64,000 bases of DNA from Amantichitinum ursilacus (GCF_001294205.1 NZ_LAQT01000030.1:1-64000); one strand, 5' to 3'. Positions 17,213 through 25,700 are shown, counted from the first letter of the stretch. The notes: generated by a model not told the origin, from the sequence alone. Numbers and translations are program-made.

Positions 17213-18166
17213 ATGTTCATATCGAGTGAAACGATACGCATCGTGCGCCTGGTCGCCCGTTATCAAAGCATCACCGCGGCGGCGGTACAGATCCACAAAG
17301 TGCCGTCGGCCATCAGTTACACCGTCAAAAAGCTCGAAGAACAACTGGGCGTTGATTTGTTCGTACGCAAGGGCTCGTATATCGAGCTCACTCCAGCGGG
17401 CGAGTATTTTGTCGGGCATAGCAAAAGCGTGCTGGACGATCTGGAAGCCCTCAAGCGCAATACCGCGCTGGTGCATGAAGGCATTGAGCGCGAACTTAAA
17501 ATTGCCGCCAACAACATCGTGCCGCAGGCGGTGCTGATCAACATGATCTGCCAGTTCGAAACGCTGTTTCCTTCCACCCAGATCAGCATGGCCCGCGAGG
17601 TCTACAACGGGTGCTGGGAGGCGCTGTACAGCCGTCGCGTCGATCTGGTGATCGGCGGCCCGCATGTGGTGCCCAGTTCGGAAGGCGTGATCAGCCATAG
17701 TCTGGGTGAACTGGACTGGGATTTTGTCGTCGGCGCCGACCATCCGTTGTGCCAGCAGCCCGAACCGCTGCCCACCAACGATCTACGTCAGTTTGCCGCC
17801 ATCTGCATTCGCGACACCGCCATCAATTTTCATCCGCAACAAGCCTGGCTGCTGAACGGGCAAAAACCGGTATACGTGCCCGACTTTGCGACCGCGATGG
17901 CGCTGATCCAGTACAACGCAGGCATCGGCTACGTGCCGCGGCATCTGGCCGCGCCGCTGATTGCGCAAGGTTTGCTGATCAAAAAAGAATTGCAGGAACA
18001 CAAACACGCCACGCATCTGTTCCTGGCGCATCGCACTGAAGGCATGGGCCGGGCGCGACGTTGGGCGGTGGATTGGCTGTTGCAGCCGGAAATCCGGCCG
18101 CTGCTCTGCGGCCAGAACGCCCCCGAAAGCGCAGCCGTGCTGCCGGTACAGGGCAGCACGGTTTAA
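17213..18166 (+). CDS. LysR-family transcriptional regulator
   Basis: The 317-residue protein has an N-terminal winged HTH (residues 1-62, ITAAAVQIHKVPSAISYTVK) and a C-terminal periplasmic-binding-like effector domain. AGGAG precedes the start. As the last gene after the permease it probably controls the whole nitrogen operon through the dyad(s) near 9675-9721. The 3' end of the gene contains a strong hairpin, listed separately. Confidence 0.92.
   Translation: MFISSETIRIVRLVARYQSITAAAVQIHKVPSAISYTVKKLEEQLGVDLFVRKGSYIELTPAGEYFVGHSKSVLDDLEALKRNTALVHEGIERELKIAANNIVPQAVLINMICQFETLFPSTQISMAREVYNGCWEALYSRRVDLVIGGPHVVPSSEGVISHSLGELDWDFVVGADHPLCQQPEPLPTNDLRQFAAICIRDTAINFHPQQAWLLNGQKPVYVPDFATAMALIQYNAGIGYVPRHLAAPLIAQGLLIKKELQEHKHATHLFLAHRTEGMGRARRWAVDWLLQPEIRPLLCGQNAPESAAVLPVQGSTV
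18135..18164 (+). terminator. Hairpin at the 3' end of the LysR gene
   Basis: CCGTGCTGCC and GGCAGCACGG form a perfect 10-bp stem with a 7-base loop at 18135-18161, followed by TTT and the TAA stop codon. It lies inside the coding end, where the nitrogen operon meets the convergent qorB gene. The T run is short, so termination may be partial. Confidence 0.5.
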
Positions 18167-18192
18167 CGCCTGCAGCGATCAACTCACTGGGT

Positions 18193-19068
18193 TTATTGGC
18201 CGAGTGCAGCAGCCACTGCATCGCTCAGCGTGGCAGTCGGTCGGCCAATCAGTTTGCTCAACTGCTTGTCTTCATTAAACAGGGTGTTTTTGCTAGCCCC
18301 GTTATCGCTATCGGCCAGCAAATCGGCCACCACCTCCGGCAAGCCCACATCGATCAGCGCTTTTTTGTAGCCTGCTTCATCCAGATGCACATAGTTGACC
18401 GGCTTGCCGGACTGGCGCGCAATTTCGGCCGCCAGTTGCGGGCCGGTATAGCTAGAGTCTCCCGCCAGTTCGTATACCTTGCCCGCCTGGTCATCGCTGG
18501 ACGTCAGCACCACGGCCGCAGCCGCCGCATAGTCGGCGCGCGCTGCAGCAGAAATCTTGCCCTCGCCCGCCACGCCCAGTACCGCGCCGTGTGCCACCGC
18601 ATTGGCCGCCCCGCCAACCTGATTTTCCAGATACCAGCCATTACGCAAGAATACATAGGGCACGCCCGACGCCTTGAGCGCAGCTTCGGTCTGACGATGT
18701 TCTTCGGCCAGGCCCAGCAGCGAGGTATCGGCATGCAGCACGCTGGTATAGGCCACCAGTTTTACGCCGGCTGCCTTGGCTGCATTAACCACGTTTTTAT
18801 GTTGCGTGGCGCGTTGGCCCAGCTCGTTGGAGGAAATCAGCAGTACGCGGTCCACACCGGCGAATGCTTTTTCCAGACTGGCGCTGTCGGTGTAATCGCC
18901 GATGCGGGTTTCCACACCTTGCGCCTTGAAGTCCTCAGCGGCTTCCGGCTTGCGCACCAGTGCGATGATCTGGCTGGCGGGCACGCGCTTGAGCAATTCG
19001 GCGATGGTCAGACGGCCCAGTTGACCGCTGGCGCCAGTGACCAGAATGCGTTGTTGAGTTGCAGACAT
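18193..19068 (-). CDS. qorB: NAD(P)H-binding quinone oxidoreductase, QorB/YtfG-like
   Basis: The 291-residue NmrA-type short-chain dehydrogenase-like protein has the dinucleotide loop GASGQLG (residues 12-18) and FLRNGWYLEN, typical of the QorB group. In E. coli QorB reduces quinones with NADPH. It is transcribed divergently from an HxlR regulator of the YtfH type, the same arrangement as ytfG/ytfH in E. coli, which supports both calls. Confidence 0.9.
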   Translation of the reverse strand: MSATQQRILVTGASGQLGRLTIAELLKRVPASQIIALVRKPEAAEDFKAQGVETRIGDYTDSASLEKAFAGVDRVLLISSNELGQRATQHKNVVNAAKAAGVKLVAYTSVLHADTSLLGLAEEHRQTEAALKASGVPYVFLRNGWYLENQVGGAANAVAHGAVLGVAGEGKISAAARADYAAAAAVVLTSSDDQAGKVYELAGDSSYTGPQLAAEIARQSGKPVNYVHLDEAGYKKALIDVGLPEVVADLLADSDNGASKNTLFNEDKQLSKLIGRPTATLSDAVAAALGQ

Positions 19069-19100
19069 GTTGCTTCCTTGTAGGTTTTAAAAAGAGGACA

Positions 19101-19117
19101 GGTCTATAATAGAGACC
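19101..19117. promoter_or_regulatory. Dyad over a -10 box between qorB and ytfH
   Basis: GGTCT-N7-AGACC surrounds a perfect TATAAT (19105-19110) in the 109-base divergent region. An HxlR dimer bound here would cover a promoter of the regulator gene and lie 33 bases from the qorB start. The dyad is direct; operator function is inferred. Confidence 0.45.
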
Positions 19118-19177
19118 GCCTTCCAAGGCCACAAGGAGGCAGTTTTTCCGCTCAAGGTTACCCAAAAGGAACCCACC

Positions 19178-19603
19178 ATGAATTCCCGCAGCACCGTAGA
19201 CAGCCTGTTTGGCGCCATGCAGAGCGACACTTTCGATGCAACCCAATGCCCGGTGCGCAATATTCTCGATCGCATTGGCGATAAATGGACATCGTTGGTG
19301 CTGGTGGCGCTGGCTGATCGGCCGCATCGTTTTAGCGAACTGCAACGCGCCGCGCCCGATATTTCCAAGCGCATGCTGACGCAAACGCTGCGCCAGCTGG
19401 AGCGCGATGGCCTGATCACCCGCCAGGTGTTTCCGACCAAACCGCCCGCTGTGCAATATCAACTGTCGCCGTTGGGTGTGTCGGTCCTGGAGCCGCTAGG
19501 CCATCTGATTGACTGGGCCAATCGCAGCTACGACCAGATTCTCAGCGCGCGCGCTGAATACGACAGCGCCAACCCTGCCTCCGCGCTGCCTGTCAACGCT
19601 TAA
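19178..19603 (+). CDS. ytfH: HxlR-family transcriptional regulator, YtfH-like
   Basis: The 141-residue winged-helix regulator has the HxlR core [20 protein letters not shown], with Cys24 before the first helix (a common thiol sensor position in this family), and [20 protein letters not shown] as the DNA-reading part. It is divergent from qorB and likely represses it, responding to quinones or other electrophiles. Confidence 0.9.
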   Translation: MNSRSTVDSLFGAMQSDTFDATQCPVRNILDRIGDKWTSLVLVALADRPHRFSELQRAAPDISKRMLTQTLRQLERDGLITRQVFPTKPPAVQYQLSPLGVSVLEPLGHLIDWANRSYDQILSARAEYDSANPASALPVNA

Positions 19604-19834
19604 GCGCGCCACCCCGCCACTCTTCCTGTTGTCATGGCGTGGTCATCATTTGTTTCTATAACAAACGAAACCATAAACAGGGTCACGCCAGCGCGCCCGC
19701 CCGCGACCATAGGGCATCGTCTGACACGCGCATGCGCCGTCTACGAATAGGCGCAGCCACGCACGCGGGGCATCATGACCCACCCGTCGCGTCTGTCGCG
19801 GCGCGGCGTCGGCGAGACCCAGCAAGGAGATGCC

Positions 19835-21085
19835 ATGAGTTTTGCCCCATCCAGCGACGCCGCCGCTCAGGCGTTGCACGAACGCTACCGCCAGGTGCGC
19901 GCGCATACGCTGGCTCTGGCCGCGCCGCTTTCGGCGGAAGACCAGTGCATCCAGTCCATGCCCGATGCCAGTCCGACCAAATGGCATCTGGCACATACCA
20001 CCTGGTTCTTTGAAACGGTGCTGCTACAACGCCACGCGCCCGGCTATGTGTTGCGCGATGAGCGTCTGCACTATCTGTTCAATTCGTATTACGAAGCGCT
20101 GGGCCCGCGGCATCCGCGCCCCTTGCGCGGCTTGATTACACGGCCCGGTCTGGATGAAGTCATGGCATTCAGACAGCACGTTGACGCTGCGGTCGAGCAA
20201 TTGCTGCAACACGCCGATGACGCGCTGCTGGCGCAAATCACACCGATTATCGAGCTTGGCCTGAACCACGAGCAGCAACATCAAGAGCTGTTGCTCACCG
20301 ACATCCTGCATGCGTTTTCTTGCAACCCGCTGCTGCCCGCCTATCTGGTCAAACGCCAGCCGGTCACTTCGGCGCCTTTGCGCTGGCTGGCGCAGCCGGG
20401 TGGTGTGGTCGATATCGGCATGCCAGCTGACAGCGGCCAATTCTGTTTTGATAACGAAACGCCGCGTCATCAGGTTCTGCTGCAGCCGTATGCCATTGCC
20501 AACCGCCTGGTCACCTGTGGCGAATTCGCCGCCTTTATCGCCGATGGCGGCTACCAACGCGCCGACCTGTGGTTGTCGGACGGCTGGGCCACGGTGCGCG
20601 CGCAAGACTGGCGCCATCCGGCCTATTGGTTGGCGCCCGATGACCCACGGCGCCCATTTCAGCAACGTGACGATCTGCCTGCCGATCGCTGGTGGGTATT
20701 TGGTCTGGATGGCGTGCAGGCGCTGCAAGCCGACGCGCCGGTCGCGCAGCTTAGTTTTTATGAAGCGGCTGCGTATGCCGCATGGGCCGACGCGCGCTTG
20801 CCGACCGAATTTGAATGGGAAGCCGCGTGCAACGCTGCCGGCATCACCCAGTGGGACGATCAGGTCTGGCAATGGACCCGCTCTTCCTACGACCCGTACC
20901 CGCGCTTTGAGCCGCTGGAAGGCATCGCCGCCGAATACAACGGCAAGTTTATGGTCAGCCAGGTGGTGTTGCGCGGCGGCAGTGTCGCCACGCCGGCGGG
21001 CCACACGCGGCCGACTTATCGCAATTTCTTTCCGCCCGCCGCACGGTGGCAATTCTCTGGCGTGCGCCTTGCACGTGATCTTTGA
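19835..21085 (+). CDS. egtB: Ergothioneine biosynthesis sulfoxide synthase EgtB
   Basis: The 416-residue iron enzyme joins hercynine to a thiol donor (cysteine or gamma-glutamylcysteine) with oxygen. The DinB-like N-terminal half carries the metal ligands His51 (WHLAH) and His145/His149 in HEQQHQE; the C-terminal half is the formylglycine-generating-enzyme-like fold (RLPTEFEWEAA, VLRGGSVATP, RPTYRNFFPP). The start at 19835 follows AAGGAG. It is followed 21 bases later by egtD. No egtA, egtC or egtE is present, which fits a type that uses free cysteine, but I cannot prove substrate choice. Confidence 0.92.
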   Translation: MSFAPSSDAAAQALHERYRQVRAHTLALAAPLSAEDQCIQSMPDASPTKWHLAHTTWFFETVLLQRHAPGYVLRDERLHYLFNSYYEALGPRHPRPLRGLITRPGLDEVMAFRQHVDAAVEQLLQHADDALLAQITPIIELGLNHEQQHQELLLTDILHAFSCNPLLPAYLVKRQPVTSAPLRWLAQPGGVVDIGMPADSGQFCFDNETPRHQVLLQPYAIANRLVTCGEFAAFIADGGYQRADLWLSDGWATVRAQDWRHPAYWLAPDDPRRPFQQRDDLPADRWWVFGLDGVQALQADAPVAQLSFYEAAAYAAWADARLPTEFEWEAACNAAGITQWDDQVWQWTRSSYDPYPRFEPLEGIAAEYNGKFMVSQVVLRGGSVATPAGHTRPTYRNFFPPAARWQFSGVRLARDL

Positions 21086-21106
21086 ACCGACTCCGGAAAA
21101 ACAGAC

Positions 21107-22117
21107 ATGCGCTCTTATATTCCTGCCCAAGCTGACGCTGCACCGCTCTTTGATTCCACCGAGCTGGATAGCCAATCCGCCCGGGCCGCTTTCGCCCAGG
21201 ATTTGCTAAGCGGCCTGAAACGCACGCCCCGCACGGTGCCCGCCAAATATTTTTATGATGCGGCCGGTTCGGCGCTGTTTGATCAGATCTGTGAACTGCC
21301 GGAGTACTACCCGACGCGCACGGAGCTTAAAATCCTGGCCGATTTCGCACCGCAAATGGCCGCGCAAATCGGGCCGGATGCCGAGCTGATCGAGTTTGGC
21401 GCGGGCTCGCTGACCAAAGTGCGCTTGTTGCTGGATGCGTTTGAGACGATCAATGCGCCGACGTGTTACCTGCCGATTGATATCTCGGGCGAGCATCTGG
21501 AAAACGCGGCTCAGCGTTTGCGCACTTTGTACCCGCGTTTGAACGTAAAGCCGGTGGTGGCCGACTATATGCAGCCGATGTCATTACCCGCCACCGAGTC
21601 ACCGCGCGGCCGGCGCGTCGGGTTCTTCCCGGGCTCCACCATCGGCAATATGGAACCGGACGAAGCGCTGAGCTTTCTGCATTCCGCCGCCGAAATGCTG
21701 CGCGGCGGTGGTTTATTGATCGGGGTGGATCTGGTCAAAGACCCGGCACGGCTCCATGCGGCGTATAACGATGCGCAAGGCGTGACGGCGGCGTTTAACC
21801 TGAATATGTTGCGGCGGGCCAATCTGGAACTGGACGCCTCGTTTAACCCGGCGGGCTTTAATCACTACGCCTACTACAACCCGATCTTGCAGCGCATCGA
21901 AATGCATCTGATCAGCAAACGAGATCAGACCGTGTCGGTGATGGGCCAGCGCTTCAGCTTCCGCGAAGGCGAAACCATCCATACCGAAAATTCGCATAAA
22001 TACACCATCGATGGCTTTCGCAATCTGGCGGTGCAGGCGGGTTTCCGCGCCGGGCCGACGTGGACGGACGCGGAAAATCTGTTCAGCGTGCATTGGCTGC
22101 ATGCGCCAGCGGCCTGA
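21107..22117 (+). CDS. egtD: L-histidine N-alpha-methyltransferase EgtD
   Basis: The 336-residue SAM-dependent enzyme trimethylates histidine to hercynine, the first step of ergothioneine synthesis. Motifs include KYFYDAAGSALFDQICELPEYY at the N-terminal cap, EFGAGSLTKVRLLLDA (SAM site) and FFPGSTIGNMEPDEA. The final part (ENSHKYTIDGF) is the histidine-binding region. It is co-transcribed with egtB. Confidence 0.95.
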   Translation: MRSYIPAQADAAPLFDSTELDSQSARAAFAQDLLSGLKRTPRTVPAKYFYDAAGSALFDQICELPEYYPTRTELKILADFAPQMAAQIGPDAELIEFGAGSLTKVRLLLDAFETINAPTCYLPIDISGEHLENAAQRLRTLYPRLNVKPVVADYMQPMSLPATESPRGRRVGFFPGSTIGNMEPDEALSFLHSAAEMLRGGGLLIGVDLVKDPARLHAAYNDAQGVTAAFNLNMLRRANLELDASFNPAGFNHYAYYNPILQRIEMHLISKRDQTVSVMGQRFSFREGETIHTENSHKYTIDGFRNLAVQAGFRAGPTWTDAENLFSVHWLHAPAA

Positions 22118-22229
22118 AAGAACGAGGCTATTGCGGTACTCAGGATTTTTTTGGGGGATACTGCGTGAGGTACTGCAGAAAGGATCGGTTGCCGGGTGGG
22201 CGCATCAAGCAGGTTTAATCACTGTTTGA

Positions 22230-22305
22230 TGGCGTCCCCACGGGGATTCGAACCCCGGTTATCGCCGTGAAAGGGCGGTGTCCTAGGCCTCTAGACGATG
22301 GGGAC
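22230..22305 (-). tRNA. tRNA-Glu (TTC)
   Basis: A 76-base cloverleaf on the minus strand with acceptor GTCCCCA/TGGGGAC, anticodon loop CTTTCAC (anticodon TTC), T-loop GGTTCGAATCC and encoded CCA. It is identical in its body to the second Glu copy at 22469-22544 and is the last gene of the cluster. Confidence 0.97.
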
Positions 22306-22343
22306 CTGGCAACGGTACTGCTGGGATATGCATAAAGAAGAAG

Positions 22344-22420
22344 TGGTGCGCCCGGAGCGATTCGAACGCCCGACCCTCTGGTTCGTAGCCAGATACTCTA
22401 TCCAACTGAGCTACGGGCGC
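22344..22420 (-). tRNA. tRNA-Arg (ACG)
   Basis: A 77-base cloverleaf with acceptor GCGCCCG/CGGGCGC, anticodon stem-loop CTGGCTACGAACCAG (anticodon ACG, expected to be deaminated to ICG), T-loop GTTCGAATC and encoded CCA. It lies between the two tRNA-Glu copies. Confidence 0.97.
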
Positions 22421-22468
22421 ACTGCTAACTTCACTACACATTTACTGCTCTTGATGCCACTGGAAGAG

Positions 22469-22544
22469 TGGCGTCCCCACGGGGATTCGAACCCCGGTTA
22501 TCGCCGTGAAAGGGCGGTGTCCTAGGCCTCTAGACGATGGGGAC
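22469..22544 (-). tRNA. tRNA-Glu (TTC), second copy
   Basis: A 76-base cloverleaf, same sequence as the copy at 22230-22305, anticodon TTC, CCA encoded. It is transcribed after the second tRNA-Ala. Confidence 0.97.
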
Positions 22545-22602
22545 CTGTAAACTGAAACGGCTACCCAAGGTGTGTTGCAAGCTTGAGTAGCCGCATCTGT
22601 TC

Positions 22603-22678
<76 letters not shown>

Positions 22679-22743
22679 GATATTCTGGTCTGGGTATTGC
22701 CGTTTTTCTGCTTTCTGGTGGCTCGCCACCGAAAGAGACACGC

Positions 22744-22772
22744 ATTCTAGGAGAGAACTTAAAGCCTGTAAA
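22744..22772 (-). promoter_or_regulatory. Sigma-70 promoter before the second tRNA-Ala
   Basis: Read on the minus strand: TTTACA, a 17-base spacer, then TAGAAT. The -10 lies 65 bases before the mature tRNA 5' end, and the leader contains a GGTGGC/GCCACC hairpin (22711-22735). Confidence 0.65.
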
Positions 22773-22817
22773 CCCCTGTTTGCGATGTTTTGCAAAAAAA
22801 CTTTAAAAACGTCTGTT

Positions 22818-22893
<76 letters not shown>

Positions 22894-22907
22894 CCAAAGA
22901 GGAGCGC

Positions 22908-22936
22908 ATTAAACGGGATTTACGCACGGCTGTAAA
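22908..22936 (-). promoter_or_regulatory. Sigma-70 promoter of the tRNA cluster
   Basis: Read on the minus strand: TTTACA, a 17-base spacer, then TTTAAT followed by a GC-rich GCGC discriminator, typical of growth-rate-controlled stable RNA genes. It ends 15 bases before the first tRNA-Ala. The GGGGTTTACA element is shared with the promoter at 22744-22772. Confidence 0.7.
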
Positions 22937-22981
22937 CCCCTTTTTAACGCGATCCACTTTATTTGTGTGATCCGCCGTGGC

Positions 22982-23782
22982 TTACCACAGCGACCACCAA
23001 CGCTCGGTGTTCCAGTAACTGTCTTCCAGCACCTTGGTGTTGGGGTAGTTCTGCAACAGCACGCGTTTGGCGTCGTCACGCAATTGCACGAGCTGCAGCT
23101 TGTCATACGAGCGCACCATAATGCCCAGCGCCGGCTCAACCTGCTTGGTATTGCTATAGGTTTCGAGCAGCGATTTACCACGGTTGGCCGCGGCCAGATA
23201 AGCGCCGCGCTTGTAGTAATACTTGGCCACATGCAGCTCGTGGTTAGCCAGCGCGCCAATCAGATAACCCATACGCGTGCGGGCATCTTCGGCGTACTTG
23301 CTATCCGGAAAGCGTGTAACCAGCTCTTTGAAGGCATCGTAGGAGTCCAGCGCGGACTTGGGATCGCGCTCCGACATATCCTGCTTGGCCAGCACCGACA
23401 AAAAGCCCTGGCTATCGTTAAAGTTGACCAGGCCCTTCAGATACAGTGCGTAATCCATTGAAGGATGCGCCGGGAAGGTTTTGATAAACCGGTCGATCGA
23501 GGCCAGCGCCAATGCGGGATCACTGTTCTTGTACTGGTTGAACGCGGTTTCCAGCACGGCCTGTTGCGCATAGCGGCCGTACGGATAGCGGGCTTCCAGC
23601 TTCTCGAACAACTTGGTCGAGGCATCCCAGTTATGGTCGTTCTGATCAGCCTTGGCTTCGGAATAAATCTTTTCCGCGGACCAGCCTTTGGTTTCGTCCT
23701 CACCCTCGGGGTTGGACGCACAACCAGCCAGTAAAATACCGGCCACAGTAAACGCGAGGATTCGCGGTAAAATCTTGTTCAT
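22982..23782 (-). CDS. bamD: Outer-membrane assembly lipoprotein BamD
   Basis: The 266-residue lipoprotein of the BAM complex inserts beta-barrel proteins into the outer membrane. The lipobox LLAGC places the lipidated cysteine at residue 21. The mature part consists of about five TPR-like repeats (YPYGRYAQQAVLETAFNQYK and FIKTFPAHPSMDYALYLKGL are conserved BamD segments). It is divergent from rluD, with start codons that touch, and the tRNA cluster follows on the same strand 88 bases downstream. Confidence 0.95.
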   Translation of the reverse strand: MNKILPRILAFTVAGILLAGCASNPEGEDETKGWSAEKIYSEAKADQNDHNWDASTKLFEKLEARYPYGRYAQQAVLETAFNQYKNSDPALALASIDRFIKTFPAHPSMDYALYLKGLVNFNDSQGFLSVLAKQDMSERDPKSALDSYDAFKELVTRFPDSKYAEDARTRMGYLIGALANHELHVAKYYYKRGAYLAAANRGKSLLETYSNTKQVEPALGIMVRSYDKLQLVQLRDDAKRVLLQNYPNTKVLEDSYWNTERWWSLW

Positions 23783-23783
23783 G

Positions 23784-24836
23784 ATGAATCCCGAATTAGA
23801 ACCCGACGATTATAGCGATTTCGCTGAGCCCCGTGTCTTGATCGTGCCGGCCGATTGTGCCGGCATGCGTCTGGACGCCGCTTTGGCTAAATTGCTGCCC
23901 GATTACTCCCGCAACCGCCTCGCCACCTGGGTCAAAGACGGCCTGGTGACGGTGGATGGCGCCGCCGCCAGCCCCAAGACCAAGCTGTGGGGCGGCGAGA
24001 GCATGAGTGTAACCATACAACCCGATCCGCACGAGGTGGCTTTTACCGCCGAAGACCTGCCGCTGGATGTGATTTACCAGGATGACGCCATCCTGGTCAT
24101 CGACAAACCAGCCGGTCTGGTGGTGCACCCGGGCAGCGGCAACTGGAGCGGCACGCTGCTCAACGGCCTGCTGTTTGCCTATCCCGAGCTCAAACAAATA
24201 CCGCGCGCCGGCATCGTACACCGGCTGGACAAAGATACGAGCGGCCTGATGGTAGTCGCGCGCACGCTGGCCGCGCAAAACCATCTGGTACGGCAGTTAC
24301 AAAGCCATACCGTGGCGCGGCATTATCTGGCGATTGCTCAGGGCATGGTCGAGCGCGATGGCACCGTCGACGCGCCGATCGGCCGCCACCCGCGCGAGCG
24401 CATCAAGATGGCCGTGGTGGGTACCGGCAAACACGCGGTTACGCACTACTGCGTGCTGGAAAAATTTTCGCAACACACGCTGGTGGAATGCCGCCTGGAA
24501 ACCGGCCGCACCCATCAGATCCGGGTGCATATGGCGCACATCGGCCATCCGCTGGCGGCCGACCCAGTCTATAGCGGCCGCCCCAAACGGCTGGAGCCCG
24601 AACTGCTGTTGGCGCTGGAAGACTTTGATCGCCAGGCGTTGCACGCGCGCAAGCTAAGCCTGACGCATCCGGTGACCGGTAAAACCATGATGTGGCGCTC
24701 GCCGATTCCGGTTGATTTTGAATCGTTGCTGGCAGCAATGCGCGCACAAGCCGGCATCGATGAAGTCTGGGATGACGATGAAGAAGGCTGGGGTGACGAC
24801 GATGATGACGTCGAGGTGATTTATGTCCGCGAGTGA
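23784..24836 (+). CDS. rluD: 23S rRNA pseudouridine synthase RluD
   Basis: The 350-residue enzyme makes pseudouridines in helix 69 of 23S rRNA. It has an N-terminal S4 RNA-binding domain (about 25-85) and the catalytic motif GIVHRLDKDTSGL with Asp149. GRTHQIRVHMAHIGHPLAADP is the second family motif. The C-terminus is strikingly acidic (DDDEEGWGDDDDD). ATG codons at 23781 and 23784 are both possible. It is divergent from bamD and followed by pgeF, a conserved neighbourhood. Confidence 0.95.
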   Translation: MNPELEPDDYSDFAEPRVLIVPADCAGMRLDAALAKLLPDYSRNRLATWVKDGLVTVDGAAASPKTKLWGGESMSVTIQPDPHEVAFTAEDLPLDVIYQDDAILVIDKPAGLVVHPGSGNWSGTLLNGLLFAYPELKQIPRAGIVHRLDKDTSGLMVVARTLAAQNHLVRQLQSHTVARHYLAIAQGMVERDGTVDAPIGRHPRERIKMAVVGTGKHAVTHYCVLEKFSQHTLVECRLETGRTHQIRVHMAHIGHPLAADPVYSGRPKRLEPELLLALEDFDRQALHARKLSLTHPVTGKTMMWRSPIPVDFESLLAAMRAQAGIDEVWDDDEEGWGDDDDDVEVIYVRE

Positions 24837-25605
24837 CGGCATGGATATCAATACCCTCGCCGGCCCCCTGCCCGCCTCCGCGCCGGCCAAGGCCGACCTC
24901 ATTACGCCGGACTGGCCCGCCCCCGCCCACGTGCGCGCCTTGATGACCACGCGCGCGGGTGGCATCAGCGTTGCACCATTTGCCAGCCTCAACCTCGGCG
25001 ATCATGTCGGCGATGACCCCGCCGCAGTCGCGCATAACCGCGCGCTGGTGCGCAGCTGGCTGCCCGCCGAGCCCAAGTGGCTGACGCAGGTGCACGGTAC
25101 GGTGGTCGCAGAAACGGGCGGTTGTGCTGCCGATGCCAGCATCAGCCGCGTGCCGGGCGAGGTCTCGGTGATCATGACTGCTGATTGCTTGCCCGCCTTG
25201 TTTTGCGATCGCGCCGGAACGGTGGTGGCCGCAGCACATGCCGGGTGGCGAGGCTTGTGCGACGGTGTGCTGGAGGCCACCTTGGCCAGCATGGGCGTTG
25301 CACCGGATCAGATACTGGTCTGGCTGGGCGCCGCGATTGGCCCGCAGCAATTTGAAGTGGGAGACGAAGTGCGCGCGGCGTTTGTTGAACGTAACGCCCA
25401 GGCGACCACCGCGTTTGTCCCCGGCGCGCAACCCGGCAAATGGTTGGCGGATATCTACCAACTGGCGCGGCTTCGCCTGGCTGCCGTGGGCGTCACGGCC
25501 GTCTATGGCGGCGATCTGTGCACCGTCAGCGACGCCGCGCGCTTCTTCTCGTATCGCCGCGACAAACAGACCGGCCGCATGGCCGCACTGATCTGGCTGG
25601 ACTAA
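24823..25605 (+). CDS. pgeF: Multicopper-oxidase-fold purine nucleosidase/phosphorylase PgeF (YfiH)
   Basis: The 260-residue protein of the laccase-domain DUF152 family is reported to act as a purine nucleoside phosphorylase and a cell-wall editing factor. Zinc ligands are visible in QVHGT, TADCLPALF and HAGWRGL. The C-terminus DLCTVSDAARFFSYRRDKQTGR is typical. The start at 24823 follows GAGGTG and overlaps the end of rluD by 14 bases, so the two are coupled. Confidence 0.92.
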   Translation: MSASDGMDINTLAGPLPASAPAKADLITPDWPAPAHVRALMTTRAGGISVAPFASLNLGDHVGDDPAAVAHNRALVRSWLPAEPKWLTQVHGTVVAETGGCAADASISRVPGEVSVIMTADCLPALFCDRAGTVVAAAHAGWRGLCDGVLEATLASMGVAPDQILVWLGAAIGPQQFEVGDEVRAAFVERNAQATTAFVPGAQPGKWLADIYQLARLRLAAVGVTAVYGGDLCTVSDAARFFSYRRDKQTGRMAALIWLD

Positions 25606-25611
25606 GCACAC

Positions 25612-25700
25612 AGGGTGGGTCCAGACCCACCACCCAATGCCGTTTGCCAGCTAAGCAATACGGGTTGCGGCTTTGAGTGGTGGGTCTTGACCCACCCTAT
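25612..25700. repeat. Paired palindromic repeat, locus 1
   Basis: Two units of GGTGGGTC-NN-GACCCACC face each other: 25614-25631 (centre CA) and 25679-25696 (centre TT), with the GGCTTTGA tail of the second unit at 25669. The outer ends read AGGGTGGG and CCCACCCTA. The pair lies between the convergent ends of pgeF and the small membrane protein gene, whose TAG stop (25697-25699) is inside the repeat end. Confidence 0.85.
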
